A program made the position numbers and the translations under genes. Below, piece after piece: positions 1 through 9,111 of a DNA stretch of 64,000 bases. Source of the DNA: Verrucomicrobiota bacterium. Lineage in GTDB: Bacteria; Verrucomicrobiota; Verrucomicrobiia; Limisphaerales; J093. Position 1 is the first letter of the stretch. Each line of letters opens with the position of its first letter. The stretch spans positions 1-64,000 of the forward strand of contig JAAYVR010000015.1 of the NCBI GenBank assembly GCA_012517065.1. The letters are read 5' to 3'. The notes under the pieces are model-generated. The model was not told where the DNA came from, did not search any database, and was given only the letters and a program-made list of their open reading frames with translations.

Positions 1-1
1 A

Positions 2-166
2 ACAGACGGAGTGGCGTTGGGGAGCAGGGCGTTTGTTGAGGAGGTGTTCATGAGGCATCGGCCGCTGTTTGGTCCGAAGCGGAAGAGTGGAGCGAGGAAG
101 ATACCCGGGATGTTGTTGGGAGAGGTCTATGTGTTGCGTGACTTGAAGGTGAGAGCGATCGAGTAA
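2..166 (+). CDS. REP-associated tyrosine transposase (RAYT, Y1_Tnp/IS200-like), C-terminal fragment
   Basis: An open frame enters at the left edge of the window and ends at a TAA at 164-166, giving the last 54 residues. The track missed it because its start lies outside the window. The residues GSRAFVEEVF, FGPKRKSGARKI and the end LRDLKVRAIE match my memory of the C-terminal tail of REP-associated tyrosine transposases, which mobilise short palindromic intergenic repeats. The catalytic HUH and tyrosine motifs would lie upstream and cannot be seen. Two identical copies of a 26-bp motif sit 260-415 bp downstream, which fits a RAYT and its repeats but is inference. A different Y1-type transposase is possible. 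Confidence 0.7.
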   Translation, partial: TDGVALGSRAFVEEVFMRHRPLFGPKRKSGARKIPGMLLGEVYVLRDLKVRAIE

Positions 167-428
167 GGGCTTGGAGGATTAAGTCGAGCAAAAGGGGGCA
201 GGGACGTTTTCAGAGATCGTAGTTGAGGGATGCCGAAGGCCTGGTGAAGGTGATCGGCGATGGGGGATTGTTTTCACGTGTTGTCATTGGCAGCTCCGTC
301 AGCTTCATTATGGCGGTGGGATCTGCAGTGGGAGGGGTGTTCGTGCTGGCTGCATAGGCATTGTCGGGTCAAATCTGAAGTTTCCGGGGACTGTTGTGAG
401 GGGTTAGCGGGGGTTTTGCGGTGGCTGA

Positions 429-454
429 ACAAATAGAGTGACAGACACGATATT
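429..454 (-). repeat. RAYT-type short motif, copy 1
   Basis: The 26 bases containing agtgacagacacgatatt are identical to 555-580. Read on the minus strand the core is GTGTCTGTCACTCTAT, close to the GTGTCTGTCCCCATAT and GAGCCTGTCACTCTAT motifs found in other gaps of this window. Confidence 0.75.
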
Positions 455-554
455 GTGGCGGCCGGGTTGGACCGGGCTGGGCAGGCATTGTGGCGTCATG
501 AGTGAAGTTTCCGATGACCGGCGAGTGCCGTTGGCGGGGGTTGGCGCCCGGGGG

Positions 555-580
555 ACAAATAGAGTGACAGACACGATATT
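555..580 (-). repeat. RAYT-type short motif, copy 2
   Basis: This is an exact 26-bp copy of 429-454 in the same orientation. It lies 100 bp further on, downstream of the transposase fragment. Confidence 0.75.
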
Positions 581-831
581 TGCTCGGCTCGATGTTGCCG
601 GCCTGATCAAGTCAGACGGATCGGGGGGTGTGGTTAAGGCTTCGTCCGGGCAATCAAGCGGACATTGAAGTTGCGAATGTATCCTGCCGGAAAGCCTGGG
701 TTTACTGAGGTCTGTAAGTTGGGATCGGTGAATGAATCTTTGTAAGACAAGAGCATCGGGCGATAATAGATCTTGGGATTCTGGGGCAAATCCTTTCACG
801 CGGCGGTGCAAAGCCTGAGGAATGCCAGCCC

Positions 832-852
832 GGAAATCTCACCGGAATGAAG
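832..852 (-). repeat. GGTGAGATTTCC motif, reverse copy
   Basis: The reverse complement reads TTCATTCCGGTGAGATTTCC. The same 20 bases, with few changes, recur in other gaps near 45365, 52966 and 58270, and shorter versions lie near 23592, 27637 and 58228. Confidence 0.65.
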
Positions 853-1066
853 CAATGGGTGTTTTGGTCTGGTCAGACGGTCAGTTTTCCGGGCCAGGGC
901 TTTGCCAGCATGTTTTTCTTGCGGGTAGTTGGCGCATGGTATAGACAGCTCTTGGAATTCGCCAACACGCGGTCGATCAAGACCGGGTGTAATCCCGGGC
1001 GGGCGATGGTGGGCGGTGGTGTTACACCGTCACTTTGGGTTTCCGGAGAGCAGGAATTGGCCGACC

Positions 1067-1783
1067 ATGACAGTAACATTGTTCATTCCCTGTTATATCG
1101 ATCTGTTCTACCCACGGGTTGGGATGGCAATGGTCAGAATCATCGAGAAACTCGGTCACAAGATTGTTTGTCCCGAGTCGCCAGCTTGTTGCGGCCAGCC
1201 GGCGTTCAACACCGGGTATTGGGATGAGAGCCGGGCTTTGGCTGTCAAGGTGCTTGCCCAATTGAAGGACGCCGAGGTGGTCGTTATTCCGAGCGGATCG
1301 TGCGGTGCGATGATCAAGGTGTTTTATCCGGTGTTGTTTGCCGGAACGCCGCAGGAGTCTTTGGCGAAAGAAGTTTCGGCCAAGTGCTACGAGTTTGCCC
1401 AGTTCCTTGTTGACAAGCTTGGCGTAGCGGATCTTGGCGCCAAGTTTCCGCATCGCGTGACATATCACGACGGATGCCACAGTTTGCGCGAGATGAACAT
1501 CTACGAGGCGCCGCGTAAGCTGCTGCGTCATGTGGCCGGGCTCGAGCTTGTCGAAATGCGACAGACAGTTTGTTGCGGTTTTGGCGGGACGTTTTCAGCG
1601 AAGTTTCCGGCGATATCGACCGCGATGGGCGAGGTCAAGTGTGACCTTGCTGCCGAAACCAACGCAGAATACATCGTGTCGTCCGATTCGAGTTGTCTTA
1701 TGCACATACAGGGGCTGATAGACCGGCAGCGCAGGAAACTGAAAACGATTCATTTGGCCGAAGTATTGGCAGGGGATCATTAG
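1067..1783 (+). CDS. lutA: LutA, (Fe-S)-binding subunit of L-lactate oxidation
   Basis: This is the small subunit of the LutABC complex that oxidises L-lactate to pyruvate in the cytoplasm. I start it at the ATG at 1067 (MTVTLFIPCYID), giving 238 residues, the usual LutA length. The track start at 929 adds 46 residues that do not resemble the family. Two cysteine-rich CCG-type domains are visible. The first has Cys9 and the Cys41-Cys42-Gly43 motif, and the second has YHDGCHS followed by CCGFGG. These ligate Fe-S clusters in the family. The gene opens a lutABC cluster, 37 bp before lutB. The SD is weak (agga about 11 bases upstream). A glycolate oxidase GlcF-like role is less likely given the neighbours. 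Confidence 0.93.
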   Translation: MTVTLFIPCYIDLFYPRVGMAMVRIIEKLGHKIVCPESPACCGQPAFNTGYWDESRALAVKVLAQLKDAEVVVIPSGSCGAMIKVFYPVLFAGTPQESLAKEVSAKCYEFAQFLVDKLGVADLGAKFPHRVTYHDGCHSLREMNIYEAPRKLLRHVAGLELVEMRQTVCCGFGGTFSAKFPAISTAMGEVKCDLAAETNAEYIVSSDSSCLMHIQGLIDRQRRKLKTIHLAEVLAGDH

Positions 1784-1820
1784 AGTACCAAACATGGCTT
1801 AGCAACTCGCTTTTGCGCGC

Positions 1821-3218
1821 ATGACTACCGCTGCTGCAAAGTTCAAGAAGGATGTCCGACGGGTAACGGCTGATCTTCGTCATCGTCGGATCATCAATAC
1901 CGCCCTTGACGGATACGCGGTCAAACGGGACCAAAAGAAGTCCTTGTTCCAAGACTGGGCCGAAGCGAGGCGGCTGGCGGCTGCAACGAAATACGAGGCC
2001 ATCAACAGCCTTGATCGGTGTCTTGAACAATTTGCGCGTGGCCTTGAGTCACGCGGCGCCAAGGTGCATTGGGCAAGCACCGGACAGCAGGCATGCGAAA
2101 TCATTGTCGGCATTCTGAAGGAGCGCAACGCGCGCAGCGTGGTCAAGTCCAAGGCCATGACCGCGGAAGAAATCCACCTGAACGAAGCCCTTGCGCGTGC
2201 GGGGCTGGATGTAGTCGAGACAGACCTCGGCGAATTCATAGTGCAGTTGCGCGATGAGCCCCCATACCACATCGTGTTCCCCGCGATGCATCTGACCCGG
2301 GGCGAAATTCAGGAGACTTTTCGCAAGCGATTGGGCGATGCTCCATCCGATAACCCTGAAGAGCTTACAATGGTTGCGCGCCGGGTCCTCAGACAAAAAT
2401 ACATTCAGGCGGACGCGGGCATCACAGGCGCCAATTTCGCTGTGGCCGACGTCGGCTTGATTTCCCTGACAGAAAACGAGGGCAACGCGCGGCTTACGGG
2501 CGCATTGCCGCGAACGATGATTACGTTGGTTGGCATCGAGAAGGTGGTACCACGGCTGGAGGACCTTGCGTTGTTTCTGCCGATGCTGGCGACAGTGGGA
2601 GCAGGCCAATTGATCAGCGGATACAACACTCTGTACGGCGGGCCGCGCCAACCGGGCGAACCCGACGGTCCGGAAGAGTATCACGTCGTCTTGCTCGACA
2701 ACAATCGCACAAGGCTGATGGCCGACGCTGAAAAGCGAGACACGCTGCACTGTATTCGGTGCGGTTCATGTCTGAACGTGTGTCCGATCTTCAGGAACAT
2801 CGGCGGACACTCGTACGGCACGACCTACTGCGGTCCGATCGGAGCCGTGCTCACTCCCGTTCTGAGAGGGTTGGAAGAGTGGAAGCATCTGCCCTATGCG
2901 TCCTCGCTGTGCGGCGCATGCACCGAAGCGTGTCCGGTCGGGATCGATCTACATCATCACTTGCTGGAACATCGGCGTGCGGCGGCGAGCGCGAAACCGA
3001 GTTGGTGGCAAAAACTGGCTTTCAAGCTGTTTGCGCCGGTGGCAGCCAGCAAGCTGCTTTGGGCTTTGGTGACAAAGTCGGGCCGCCTTGGTCAAAAGCT
3101 TCATCCGATCGTCCTTGGCACAAGGCTTGACCCTGCTTATGTCTGGACACGGACGCGCGATCTGCCCCCAATCGCAAAAACAAGCTTCAAGGAATGGTGG
3201 AGGAGAACCCGGTCATGA
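1821..3218 (+). CDS. lutB: LutB, iron-sulfur subunit of L-lactate oxidation
   Basis: This is the large ferredoxin-type subunit of the LutABC lactate oxidation complex (YkgF family). It has 465 residues, normal for the family. The N-terminal two thirds is the LUD domain shared with LutC. Two 4Fe-4S motifs follow, CIRCGSCLNVCP near residue 312 and CGACTEACPVG near residue 363. The start at 1821 gives a typical N-terminus. The stop TGA overlaps the lutC start in an ATGA, which indicates translational coupling. Together with LutA and LutC it should let the cell grow on lactate. The regulator LutR is not in the window. Confidence 0.94.
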   Translation: MTTAAAKFKKDVRRVTADLRHRRIINTALDGYAVKRDQKKSLFQDWAEARRLAAATKYEAINSLDRCLEQFARGLESRGAKVHWASTGQQACEIIVGILKERNARSVVKSKAMTAEEIHLNEALARAGLDVVETDLGEFIVQLRDEPPYHIVFPAMHLTRGEIQETFRKRLGDAPSDNPEELTMVARRVLRQKYIQADAGITGANFAVADVGLISLTENEGNARLTGALPRTMITLVGIEKVVPRLEDLALFLPMLATVGAGQLISGYNTLYGGPRQPGEPDGPEEYHVVLLDNNRTRLMADAEKRDTLHCIRCGSCLNVCPIFRNIGGHSYGTTYCGPIGAVLTPVLRGLEEWKHLPYASSLCGACTEACPVGIDLHHHLLEHRRAAASAKPSWWQKLAFKLFAPVAASKLLWALVTKSGRLGQKLHPIVLGTRLDPAYVWTRTRDLPPIAKTSFKEWWRRTRS

Positions 3219-3886
3219 CAGAGCGCGAAAACATTTTGTCTCGAATACGCGACGCCTTGCGCGTTCCGGCTCGACGGCCGTTGGGCATGACAGAAACGCC
3301 ACTGCCAAAGCCTGAAGACCATCGGCGAGTATTGCCGAAGGTCGGGCCTTCGGAATCAGATCGCCTCAGCCTGTTCGCCTCAAACGCGGAGGAACTTCGC
3401 GCGCGATTCGTTGTGCTGCCGGCCATTGAAGCGCTCGAAAGCGAGATGCGATCGATGCGAGACGCGGAAGGGTGGACACGCGTTGCCAGCCACCGCGGCG
3501 AGCTTACGGATATTGCCTGCGCCAAGTTAGGGATTCCTGTTCTTCTGACCGATGGGGGGTACGACAAGAATGACCTCGAGGCGTGCCAAGTCGGCGTGAC
3601 CGAGTGCGATGCGCTGATTGCGCAGACCGGCAGCGTGCTCGTTTCAAGTCGGAGTTCAGGAGGACGTGCTCTGACGGTGCTGCCGCCCCACCACATTGTG
3701 TTGGCCAGACGCAGCCAGCTTGTTGCCGATCTACCGGAAGCGATGGCGTTGGTGCGCCAAAAACATCACCCAAACTATCCCAGCATGATTTCGATTATCA
3801 CCGGCCCGAGCCGCACGGGTGACATTGAACGGATTCTTGTGTTGGGCGCGCACGGTCCCAAGAAACTGACAATACTTCTGATCTAA
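3215..3886 (+). CDS. lutC: LutC, LUD-domain subunit of L-lactate oxidation
   Basis: This is the third subunit of the lactate oxidation complex, a LUD-domain protein of 223 residues. I prefer the ATG at 3215 over the track start at 3194. It overlaps the lutB stop as ATGA and has a strong SD (ggaggag at 3198-3204) about ten bases upstream. Family features are GIPVLLTDGGY-like sequence mid-protein and the C-terminal segment around TGPSRTGDIERILVLGAHGP, a strongly conserved LUD signature. It ends 22 bp before an MFS transporter gene in the same direction, so the four genes probably form one operon. Confidence 0.94.
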   Translation: MTERENILSRIRDALRVPARRPLGMTETPLPKPEDHRRVLPKVGPSESDRLSLFASNAEELRARFVVLPAIEALESEMRSMRDAEGWTRVASHRGELTDIACAKLGIPVLLTDGGYDKNDLEACQVGVTECDALIAQTGSVLVSSRSSGGRALTVLPPHHIVLARRSQLVADLPEAMALVRQKHHPNYPSMISIITGPSRTGDIERILVLGAHGPKKLTILLI

Positions 3887-3908
3887 CGCGGTTGTTTTCA
3901 CCAAGACC

Positions 3909-5348
3909 ATGGGACAAACAGGGCCGCTTATCTTGCGTTGCCGTCAGTTCCTGAGTTCTTTTACCGATTTGCGTCGTTTGCCAAGGGGCCTCTGGTACGT
4001 CATCGGTGCATTTTCCATCGAATCATCGGCTTACTTTGGCGTGCTGACGCTGATGACGGTTTATTTGACGGCTGACCTCGGGTGGAGCGATGTGCGAGCC
4101 GGAATGGCGGTCTCCGTTTTCACGATGCTGGTCACGCTGTTCATGCTGGGCATTGGAAGTTACGCAGAACGGTTTGGATTGCGTGGTCCGATCCTTTTTG
4201 CCCTTGTGATAAGCACAGCCGGCCGGGCGTTGTACAGTTGGGCGCCGCAGCTCGGCAGCTCGGCTGTGATAGCATCGTGCCTTGTGGTCTTTTCGCTGCT
4301 GATCGTCGCCATCGGCTCGGGCATCTTGCAGCCCATTTGCTATGCTGGAGTCAAGCAGTTCACCGACGAGAAAACCAACTCGATGGGTTACGGTTTGATT
4401 TACGCGATCATGAACCTCGGCATAGTTGCGACTGCGGCACTTTCTTCCTGGGTGCGGCCGGGCGTGCAGAAGATCAAGGATGGTAGCGTGTTGGGCGGGG
4501 TGAGTCATTCCCTGCTTGAGCCTTTGGCGCGCATCTCGACAAGCGGGGTTCAGGCAATGAACATTGTTTGCACCGCGATAACTCTGGGCACTTTGTTGGG
4601 ATTCGCACTGCTGATGACATCGAAGGTGGAAGCCCAAAAGGTGAGAGAACTCGCACCGAGCCGAACCGAAACAGCGGAATCCGGTTTCAGTCTCAAGCGC
4701 TATTTCACGGAAGGACCGTTCTCGAACCCGCGCTTTGTCTTTTTCATTTTCATGCTATTGCCGGTCCGCACTTTGTTTGCGCATCAATGGCTTACCATGC
4801 CCTCATACATCCTGCGCGCTTACCCGGGCGGTGTGGCGGACAGAATGGAGTGGCTGGTAAACTGGATCAATCCGCTGATTATTTTCTTTGGTGTGCCGAT
4901 TGCGACAGCCCTGACGCGGCACATCAATGTTTATCGCATGATGGTTGTGGGGACATTTGTTTCCGCTGTGCCGACCTTTCTGCTTTGTGGTGGGCCGAAT
5001 CTTTCCCTGCTAATTTCGTACTTCGTACTGTTCTCGATCGGCGAAGCGTTATGGTCGGCGCGATTCTACGAATATGCCTCGGAACTTGCGCCGCCCGGGA
5101 GACTGGCGCAGTACATGGGATTGGCGCAGATTCCATGGCTTTTGGCAAAAGGAGTCACTGGGCTTTACTCCGGCTGGATGCTCGAGCGGTTTTGTCCTGA
5201 AGGTGTCCCAGCCGAGATGCTTCGAACAGGCACACTTTGGTTCGTGTACGGTTGCATGGCCATGACAACGCCGATAGGATTGTGGCTGGCAAGGCGATGG
5301 GTAATGCGCGGATTGCATGATCCCGGACCTGCTGGTTCCCCTTCTTGA
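3909..5348 (+). CDS. MFS-type transporter, possibly a lactate permease
   Basis: This is a 479-residue integral membrane protein with about twelve hydrophobic segments and the layout of the major facilitator superfamily: two six-helix halves joined by a hydrophilic loop around residues 240-260. The first helix pair ends with a YAERFGLRGP loop, similar to the MFS loop 2-3 motif. It follows lutC by 22 bp in the same direction, so I infer that it imports lactate or a related carboxylate. Classical lut operons use an LctP/LutP permease, which this is not. The substrate cannot be read from the sequence, and a POT/peptide-like specificity is an alternative. It converges with the operon ending at 5476. 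Confidence 0.8.
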   Translation: MGQTGPLILRCRQFLSSFTDLRRLPRGLWYVIGAFSIESSAYFGVLTLMTVYLTADLGWSDVRAGMAVSVFTMLVTLFMLGIGSYAERFGLRGPILFALVISTAGRALYSWAPQLGSSAVIASCLVVFSLLIVAIGSGILQPICYAGVKQFTDEKTNSMGYGLIYAIMNLGIVATAALSSWVRPGVQKIKDGSVLGGVSHSLLEPLARISTSGVQAMNIVCTAITLGTLLGFALLMTSKVEAQKVRELAPSRTETAESGFSLKRYFTEGPFSNPRFVFFIFMLLPVRTLFAHQWLTMPSYILRAYPGGVADRMEWLVNWINPLIIFFGVPIATALTRHINVYRMMVVGTFVSAVPTFLLCGGPNLSLLISYFVLFSIGEALWSARFYEYASELAPPGRLAQYMGLAQIPWLLAKGVTGLYSGWMLERFCPEGVPAEMLRTGTLWFVYGCMAMTTPIGLWLARRWVMRGLHDPGPAGSPS

Positions 5349-5475
5349 ATCTGTGATTCACATCTTGCGCGTGTGCGCAAAATGAATGCACGCCGAGTTT
5401 GCTGTTGCTTGCCGTGCCTTGTTTCGTCTATAAGTAAAATCGTGATCAGGCCTTGAGATTACCAGAATTACCAGG

Positions 5476-7032
5476 TTACTGGGGAGCTTGGTGATATTCT
5501 TCCTGGTGTTGTTGATCGGTGTGGGCTGACGGAGTAAGCACGAGCTGCGGACGCAGGATCGCTCTGGCGAGGGCGTCTGGACTGGCTTGGGGCGGCCCTT
5601 GCACAAGTTCGGGGACATTGAAGGTATGAATGCAGGAGTCGTAAAAAGTGGGGTCTTCTTGTGGAAGGACGAACGGCTTTGAGAATCTGCCGGTTTGATC
5701 CATATATGCGAAGTGCGGTCTGGCAAAAAGACCATCGGCGCGTTTGCTGCTGAAGACGAGCCAGCGGCCGTTGCTTGACCAGCAGTGCCACGTGTCGGCG
5801 AGGTCGCTGTTGATGTCGAGCTTTTTTGTTTTCATGGTGGTCAGGTCAAGGAGATAAAGGTCGCTGCTGGGCTGGTAGATTGGGAAGTTGCCATACTTTG
5901 CGAGGCAAAACACCAGCCATCGGCCGTCGGGGGAAACACGGGGTTGTGCGGCGCTCAGTCCGGTTTCTGCAGCGGCGACTAGTATTTCAGGTTTGCCCCA
6001 TGAATTTTGATCGAGATCGAAGCTGACGCGGACGAGGTCGTATCGCACCTGTCGGAATCGTTCTTGGCGGAGTTTTGGTGCGCTGCAGAAATACAGATAG
6101 CGGCCATCTGGACTCCATGACGGCCATGTTTCGAGGCGATCTGGTTGGGCGATTGCCGGTGGGGTGACGACGGCATTTGACGTGACCCAATAAACCGCGA
6201 GATCGGATTCTGCGTCGAACACATCGCGTGTTTCGCCGATGGTATGGAAGAAGAGCGACAACTTGTTTGCCGAGAAAGCGATGAGCCGGCCGCTTGGATG
6301 CCACGAGATATAACCGGCGGTCTTGTTAACGCGCGTGACCATGTTCGAGGAGGCGAGCAGCATTGGTTGCGGCCCTTTTTGGCCGCGGATATGCAGGGCG
6401 AACGTGTCGGGTCGATGGTTCAAGAAAGTGTGGCAGTTGAGACAACCGTTGTTGAACGATCGGTTCTCGAGGACCGGGCTTTGTCGGAATCCCTCGAGGT
6501 CGCGCTGGTAAATCCCCATTTCGGCATAAAAGTTGTAGAGCGGCCTGAGCAACCGGTAAACAAGGGTCTTGTCGATGGGATCTGGCGCGACACGATTTGT
6601 CACGGCTTGGAACTGATGCCATGCGCCGTTGGCGTCGCGGACCGAGACTTCAAAGAACACATTCCCGTTCCTGTTTGCGTCGAGTAAGCCTTTCCACTTT
6701 CTGAGCGGGATTTGGACTTGCGGGTTTCGGCTTGCGACTGAGAATGGCGCGCCCTGTTCACCGCGCAGGGTCACACGGTATGCGCTGCCCGGCTCTTCGA
6801 TAACGAAATTGGGAGAAGCGATGTTGGGTGGGAAGACCGTATCGACGTAGTCCGGGCGCAACCGGGGAAGACGCGCATCCTCGTTTTTCTGCGATGCACC
6901 GGGATTGGTGGCGTCCATGGCAGGCCACGCGAGGAGCGAGAACATGCACATCAGCACAGCCATGACCAGACAACGGGCCATAGCGCGCGGTGTTGTATGG
7001 CTTGCGTGCAAGTGCATGCCAATCCAGTCCAT
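5476..7032 (-). CDS. Secreted CxxCH protein with PD40/TolB-like beta-propeller
   Basis: A hydrophobic segment (LVMAVLMCMFSLLAWPAMDA) marks a signal peptide, so the protein is exported. A single haem c motif, CLNCH, lies near residue 200. After it come several WD40-like PD40 repeats (ISWHPSGRLIAFSANK, PSWSPDGRYLYFCS, PRVSPDGRWLVFC, CWSSNGRWLVFSSK) that form a TolB-like propeller. The N-terminal part before the haem site is unrecognised. The start is uncertain. The track start is a TTG at 7038, and ATGs lie at 7032, 7017 and 6981, the last giving the neatest signal peptide. It is the last gene of the 18345-5476 operon, preceded by a long hairpin. The function is unknown. An electron-transfer or extracellular polymer-handling role is inference. 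Confidence 0.8.
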   Translation of the reverse strand: MDWIGMHLHASHTTPRAMARCLVMAVLMCMFSLLAWPAMDATNPGASQKNEDARLPRLRPDYVDTVFPPNIASPNFVIEEPGSAYRVTLRGEQGAPFSVASRNPQVQIPLRKWKGLLDANRNGNVFFEVSVRDANGAWHQFQAVTNRVAPDPIDKTLVYRLLRPLYNFYAEMGIYQRDLEGFRQSPVLENRSFNNGCLNCHTFLNHRPDTFALHIRGQKGPQPMLLASSNMVTRVNKTAGYISWHPSGRLIAFSANKLSLFFHTIGETRDVFDAESDLAVYWVTSNAVVTPPAIAQPDRLETWPSWSPDGRYLYFCSAPKLRQERFRQVRYDLVRVSFDLDQNSWGKPEILVAAAETGLSAAQPRVSPDGRWLVFCLAKYGNFPIYQPSSDLYLLDLTTMKTKKLDINSDLADTWHCWSSNGRWLVFSSKRADGLFARPHFAYMDQTGRFSKPFVLPQEDPTFYDSCIHTFNVPELVQGPPQASPDALARAILRPQLVLTPSAHTDQQHQEEYHQAPQ

Positions 7033-7043
7033 ATGCAATCTCT

Positions 7044-7097
7044 AGAGCTGTTGTCAAACTGAGATCAGCGTACCGGTCTCAGTTTGACAATAGCTCT
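7044..7097. other. Near-perfect 21-bp inverted repeat (intra-operon hairpin)
   Basis: The arms at 7044-7064 and 7077-7097 are complementary at 20 of 21 positions, with a 12-base loop (tcagcgtaccgg). The hairpin covers the stop codon of the SGNH/TPR gene and ends just before the start of the PD40 gene. No T run follows on the minus strand, so it is not a typical intrinsic terminator. It may protect the upstream mRNA or attenuate expression of the last gene. Confidence 0.85.
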
Positions 7098-8980
7098 GCT
7101 GCTTCTTTTTGGGTCGGATCAAGTCTCAATGCTGTTTTGAGGTGATGTAGTGCTTCGCTGCGTTTTCCCAGCAGGCGGTATGCTTTGCCCAAACCTGCGT
7201 GTGCATCTGCGGAGACGGGGTCAAGTTGGACAGCGGTGTGAAATGCAGACTGTGCCTCGTCCAGTTTGTTCAACTGCAGTTTGATTTTGCCAAGCTCGAC
7301 GTGCGGTCTGGCCGAGTGCGGAATGAGTTTGGCCACCTGCTGCCATTCTTTTTCCGCGCTGTCGAACTCTTCGAGCGCGGTCAGAAGCCGGGCACACAGA
7401 TCATGTAACACCCAATCGTTCGGGTTGCGCGCCAACGCTTGGCGGCATGCCTCAAGGCCGCGGCGTCTGGCTGTGGGTTTCGAAGCGGTGCGGAGATCGG
7501 CGACATCGAGTTGTTGGCGCTTGAACCGCTCGTTGTATTCGAGTTGCCGGCGGTAAATTGGCTCCTCGTAGCGGCGCAGGAGAAGGTTTGCGATTTCATA
7601 ACGCTGCGTATCCGTGTAGGCCAACCTGGCTGCGCAGTCGCTCTCGGACAGCCACTGAGCATTTGAAGAGGCGGCTTTTGTTTCTGCGGCGGATAGAAAC
7701 GTGGCGATTTGATCTGCGAAGAGCCGTGCAAGGAGGTAGTTACCAGCAAAAGTGAAATGGACGTGTTCGTACAGGAATTGGCTGCCCGCGATTTGGTCCG
7801 GGCTGCGCGCGTTGAACTCTTTCTCGGCGTCCATGAGCCGGACCGGACCGGAGATTGAGCCGCCTGCGATCTGGCGGATCAACTCGTTAAGATGTGAATC
7901 AGTTCTGAAGCGGAGCGTGTCGAGATCGCGCGCGAGAACAAAATGAACTTTGGCATCGTCAAGATTGCCTGTGGCAAGGGAGCAACGTCCCCAACGGAAA
8001 TGCAGCTCTGCGAATTCGTTATCGATCTGGGCCGCGAGCGCGTAATTGCGAATGGCTTCGCTGAAGTTTCTGTTCTGCTCGGCGGCGGTGGCGAGGCTGT
8101 AAAGCTTTTCCCAATCTTTGAGCTGGCCATCCGAGAGCCCGGGGCGGTGCATCGATCCGAAAGGCGGGCAATTTTTCAGGTTCGAGACCATTGTACTGAC
8201 GATTACCTTTGCGCCGGCGCCGGTGCCGAGGCGGATGATATCGGTCAGATTCTTTCTGAAATGATCATGCAAGGTCATCAGGCGCGGGTCGTCACGGCGC
8301 ACTTGCTGTTCCAAGAACATGTCCATGCCGCCCCAGCCCTTTCTTGCTTCGGGCGATGGGACCAGCCGCTGTGCAGCGGCGTCCAACAACTGTCCGATTC
8401 TGGTTGTTTTGATGGCGAGGCTGGCGCGGATAACGGGCAGGGGGGGTGATTGTTTTCCAAAAACTGTGCCGCTCCCGAACGGGCCTATGACCTCGTTATT
8501 GCCCATGTAAATCAGCCAGAAATCACCGCCGAACCGCTGTGCGTCCCGGGCTATTGGGACGATCACGTGGGAATTGATTGCGGTAAAAGCCGTGTTGACG
8601 ACCTCGAACCGAATTGACGGGTACCGCTCGCGCAGCAGAACATCCAGAATCCTCGAGAAACCAAATGCTGGCGCCGGATCACCAATCGCTGCAGATTCTC
8701 CAAACACGAAAATTCGGCAGGTCTTTTCCGGCTTTTGAATCGGCAACACAATTGGCTCGGGCCGCCTTGCAAGTGTCACCGACATGAACCGCCATGCAAA
8801 CTGCTGGTTTTCGACCACGTTCGCCGGGCCCGCAGCGGGATGTTTCACGAAGAATGCCGTTGTGTAACCGTACCCGGCGACCCGCAATGCCAACTCAAAC
8901 ACCGCAAGCGTCAGAATGCAAAAGACAATGCTGGCGATTAACCCGATAAGCCGCTGGCGGAACGGTTTAGCATGGGCCAT
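7079..8980 (-). CDS. Membrane-anchored SGNH-hydrolase-like domain with C-terminal TPR repeats
   Basis: The ATG at 8980 gives 633 residues beginning MAHAKPFRQR. A hydrophobic helix follows at about residues 13-33 and anchors the protein. The track start is a GTG at 9112 overlapping the upstream stop (TAGTG). It adds 44 Asn/Gln-rich residues, and I consider it less likely. After the helix, VFGESAAIG supplies the SGNH block I serine, MGNNEV the block III Asn, and the H-containing segment YEHVHFTFAGNY the block V histidine. The middle and C-terminal parts contain TPR repeats, the last two being SARPHVELGKIKLQLNKLDE-like and ADAHAGLGKAYRLLGKRSEA-like. SGNH enzymes remove acyl or acetyl groups from lipids or polysaccharides. 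The substrate here is unknown. It is the fourth gene of the operon. Confidence 0.82.
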   Translation of the reverse strand: MAHAKPFRQRLIGLIASIVFCILTLAVFELALRVAGYGYTTAFFVKHPAAGPANVVENQQFAWRFMSVTLARRPEPIVLPIQKPEKTCRIFVFGESAAIGDPAPAFGFSRILDVLLRERYPSIRFEVVNTAFTAINSHVIVPIARDAQRFGGDFWLIYMGNNEVIGPFGSGTVFGKQSPPLPVIRASLAIKTTRIGQLLDAAAQRLVPSPEARKGWGGMDMFLEQQVRRDDPRLMTLHDHFRKNLTDIIRLGTGAGAKVIVSTMVSNLKNCPPFGSMHRPGLSDGQLKDWEKLYSLATAAEQNRNFSEAIRNYALAAQIDNEFAELHFRWGRCSLATGNLDDAKVHFVLARDLDTLRFRTDSHLNELIRQIAGGSISGPVRLMDAEKEFNARSPDQIAGSQFLYEHVHFTFAGNYLLARLFADQIATFLSAAETKAASSNAQWLSESDCAARLAYTDTQRYEIANLLLRRYEEPIYRRQLEYNERFKRQQLDVADLRTASKPTARRRGLEACRQALARNPNDWVLHDLCARLLTALEEFDSAEKEWQQVAKLIPHSARPHVELGKIKLQLNKLDEAQSAFHTAVQLDPVSADAHAGLGKAYRLLGKRSEALHHLKTALRLDPTQKEAAELLSN

Positions 8981-9111
8981 GGGCAAAGAACGCGGGCTGC
9001 CCTTGGCGTTTGCGCCTTGCGCAGGATTTTGTTGTTTGTTTTTCTGGCGACCGTTGTTTTCCAAGATTAGTTGTTTGTTCGAGTTACCGTGCCTGTTGCC
9101 GCAGGCTGCCA

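Larger units (their letters stand above)
167..1066. other. Intergenic region with short dispersed repeats
   Basis: I see no credible gene in these 900 bases. The ORFs listed here have no recognisable protein character and overlap each other on both strands. The region holds two exact copies of a 26-bp motif (429-454 and 555-580) and one reverse-oriented copy of the GGTGAGATTTCC motif (832-852). The lutA promoter presumably lies in the right half, but I could not pick out boxes with confidence. Confidence 0.6.
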
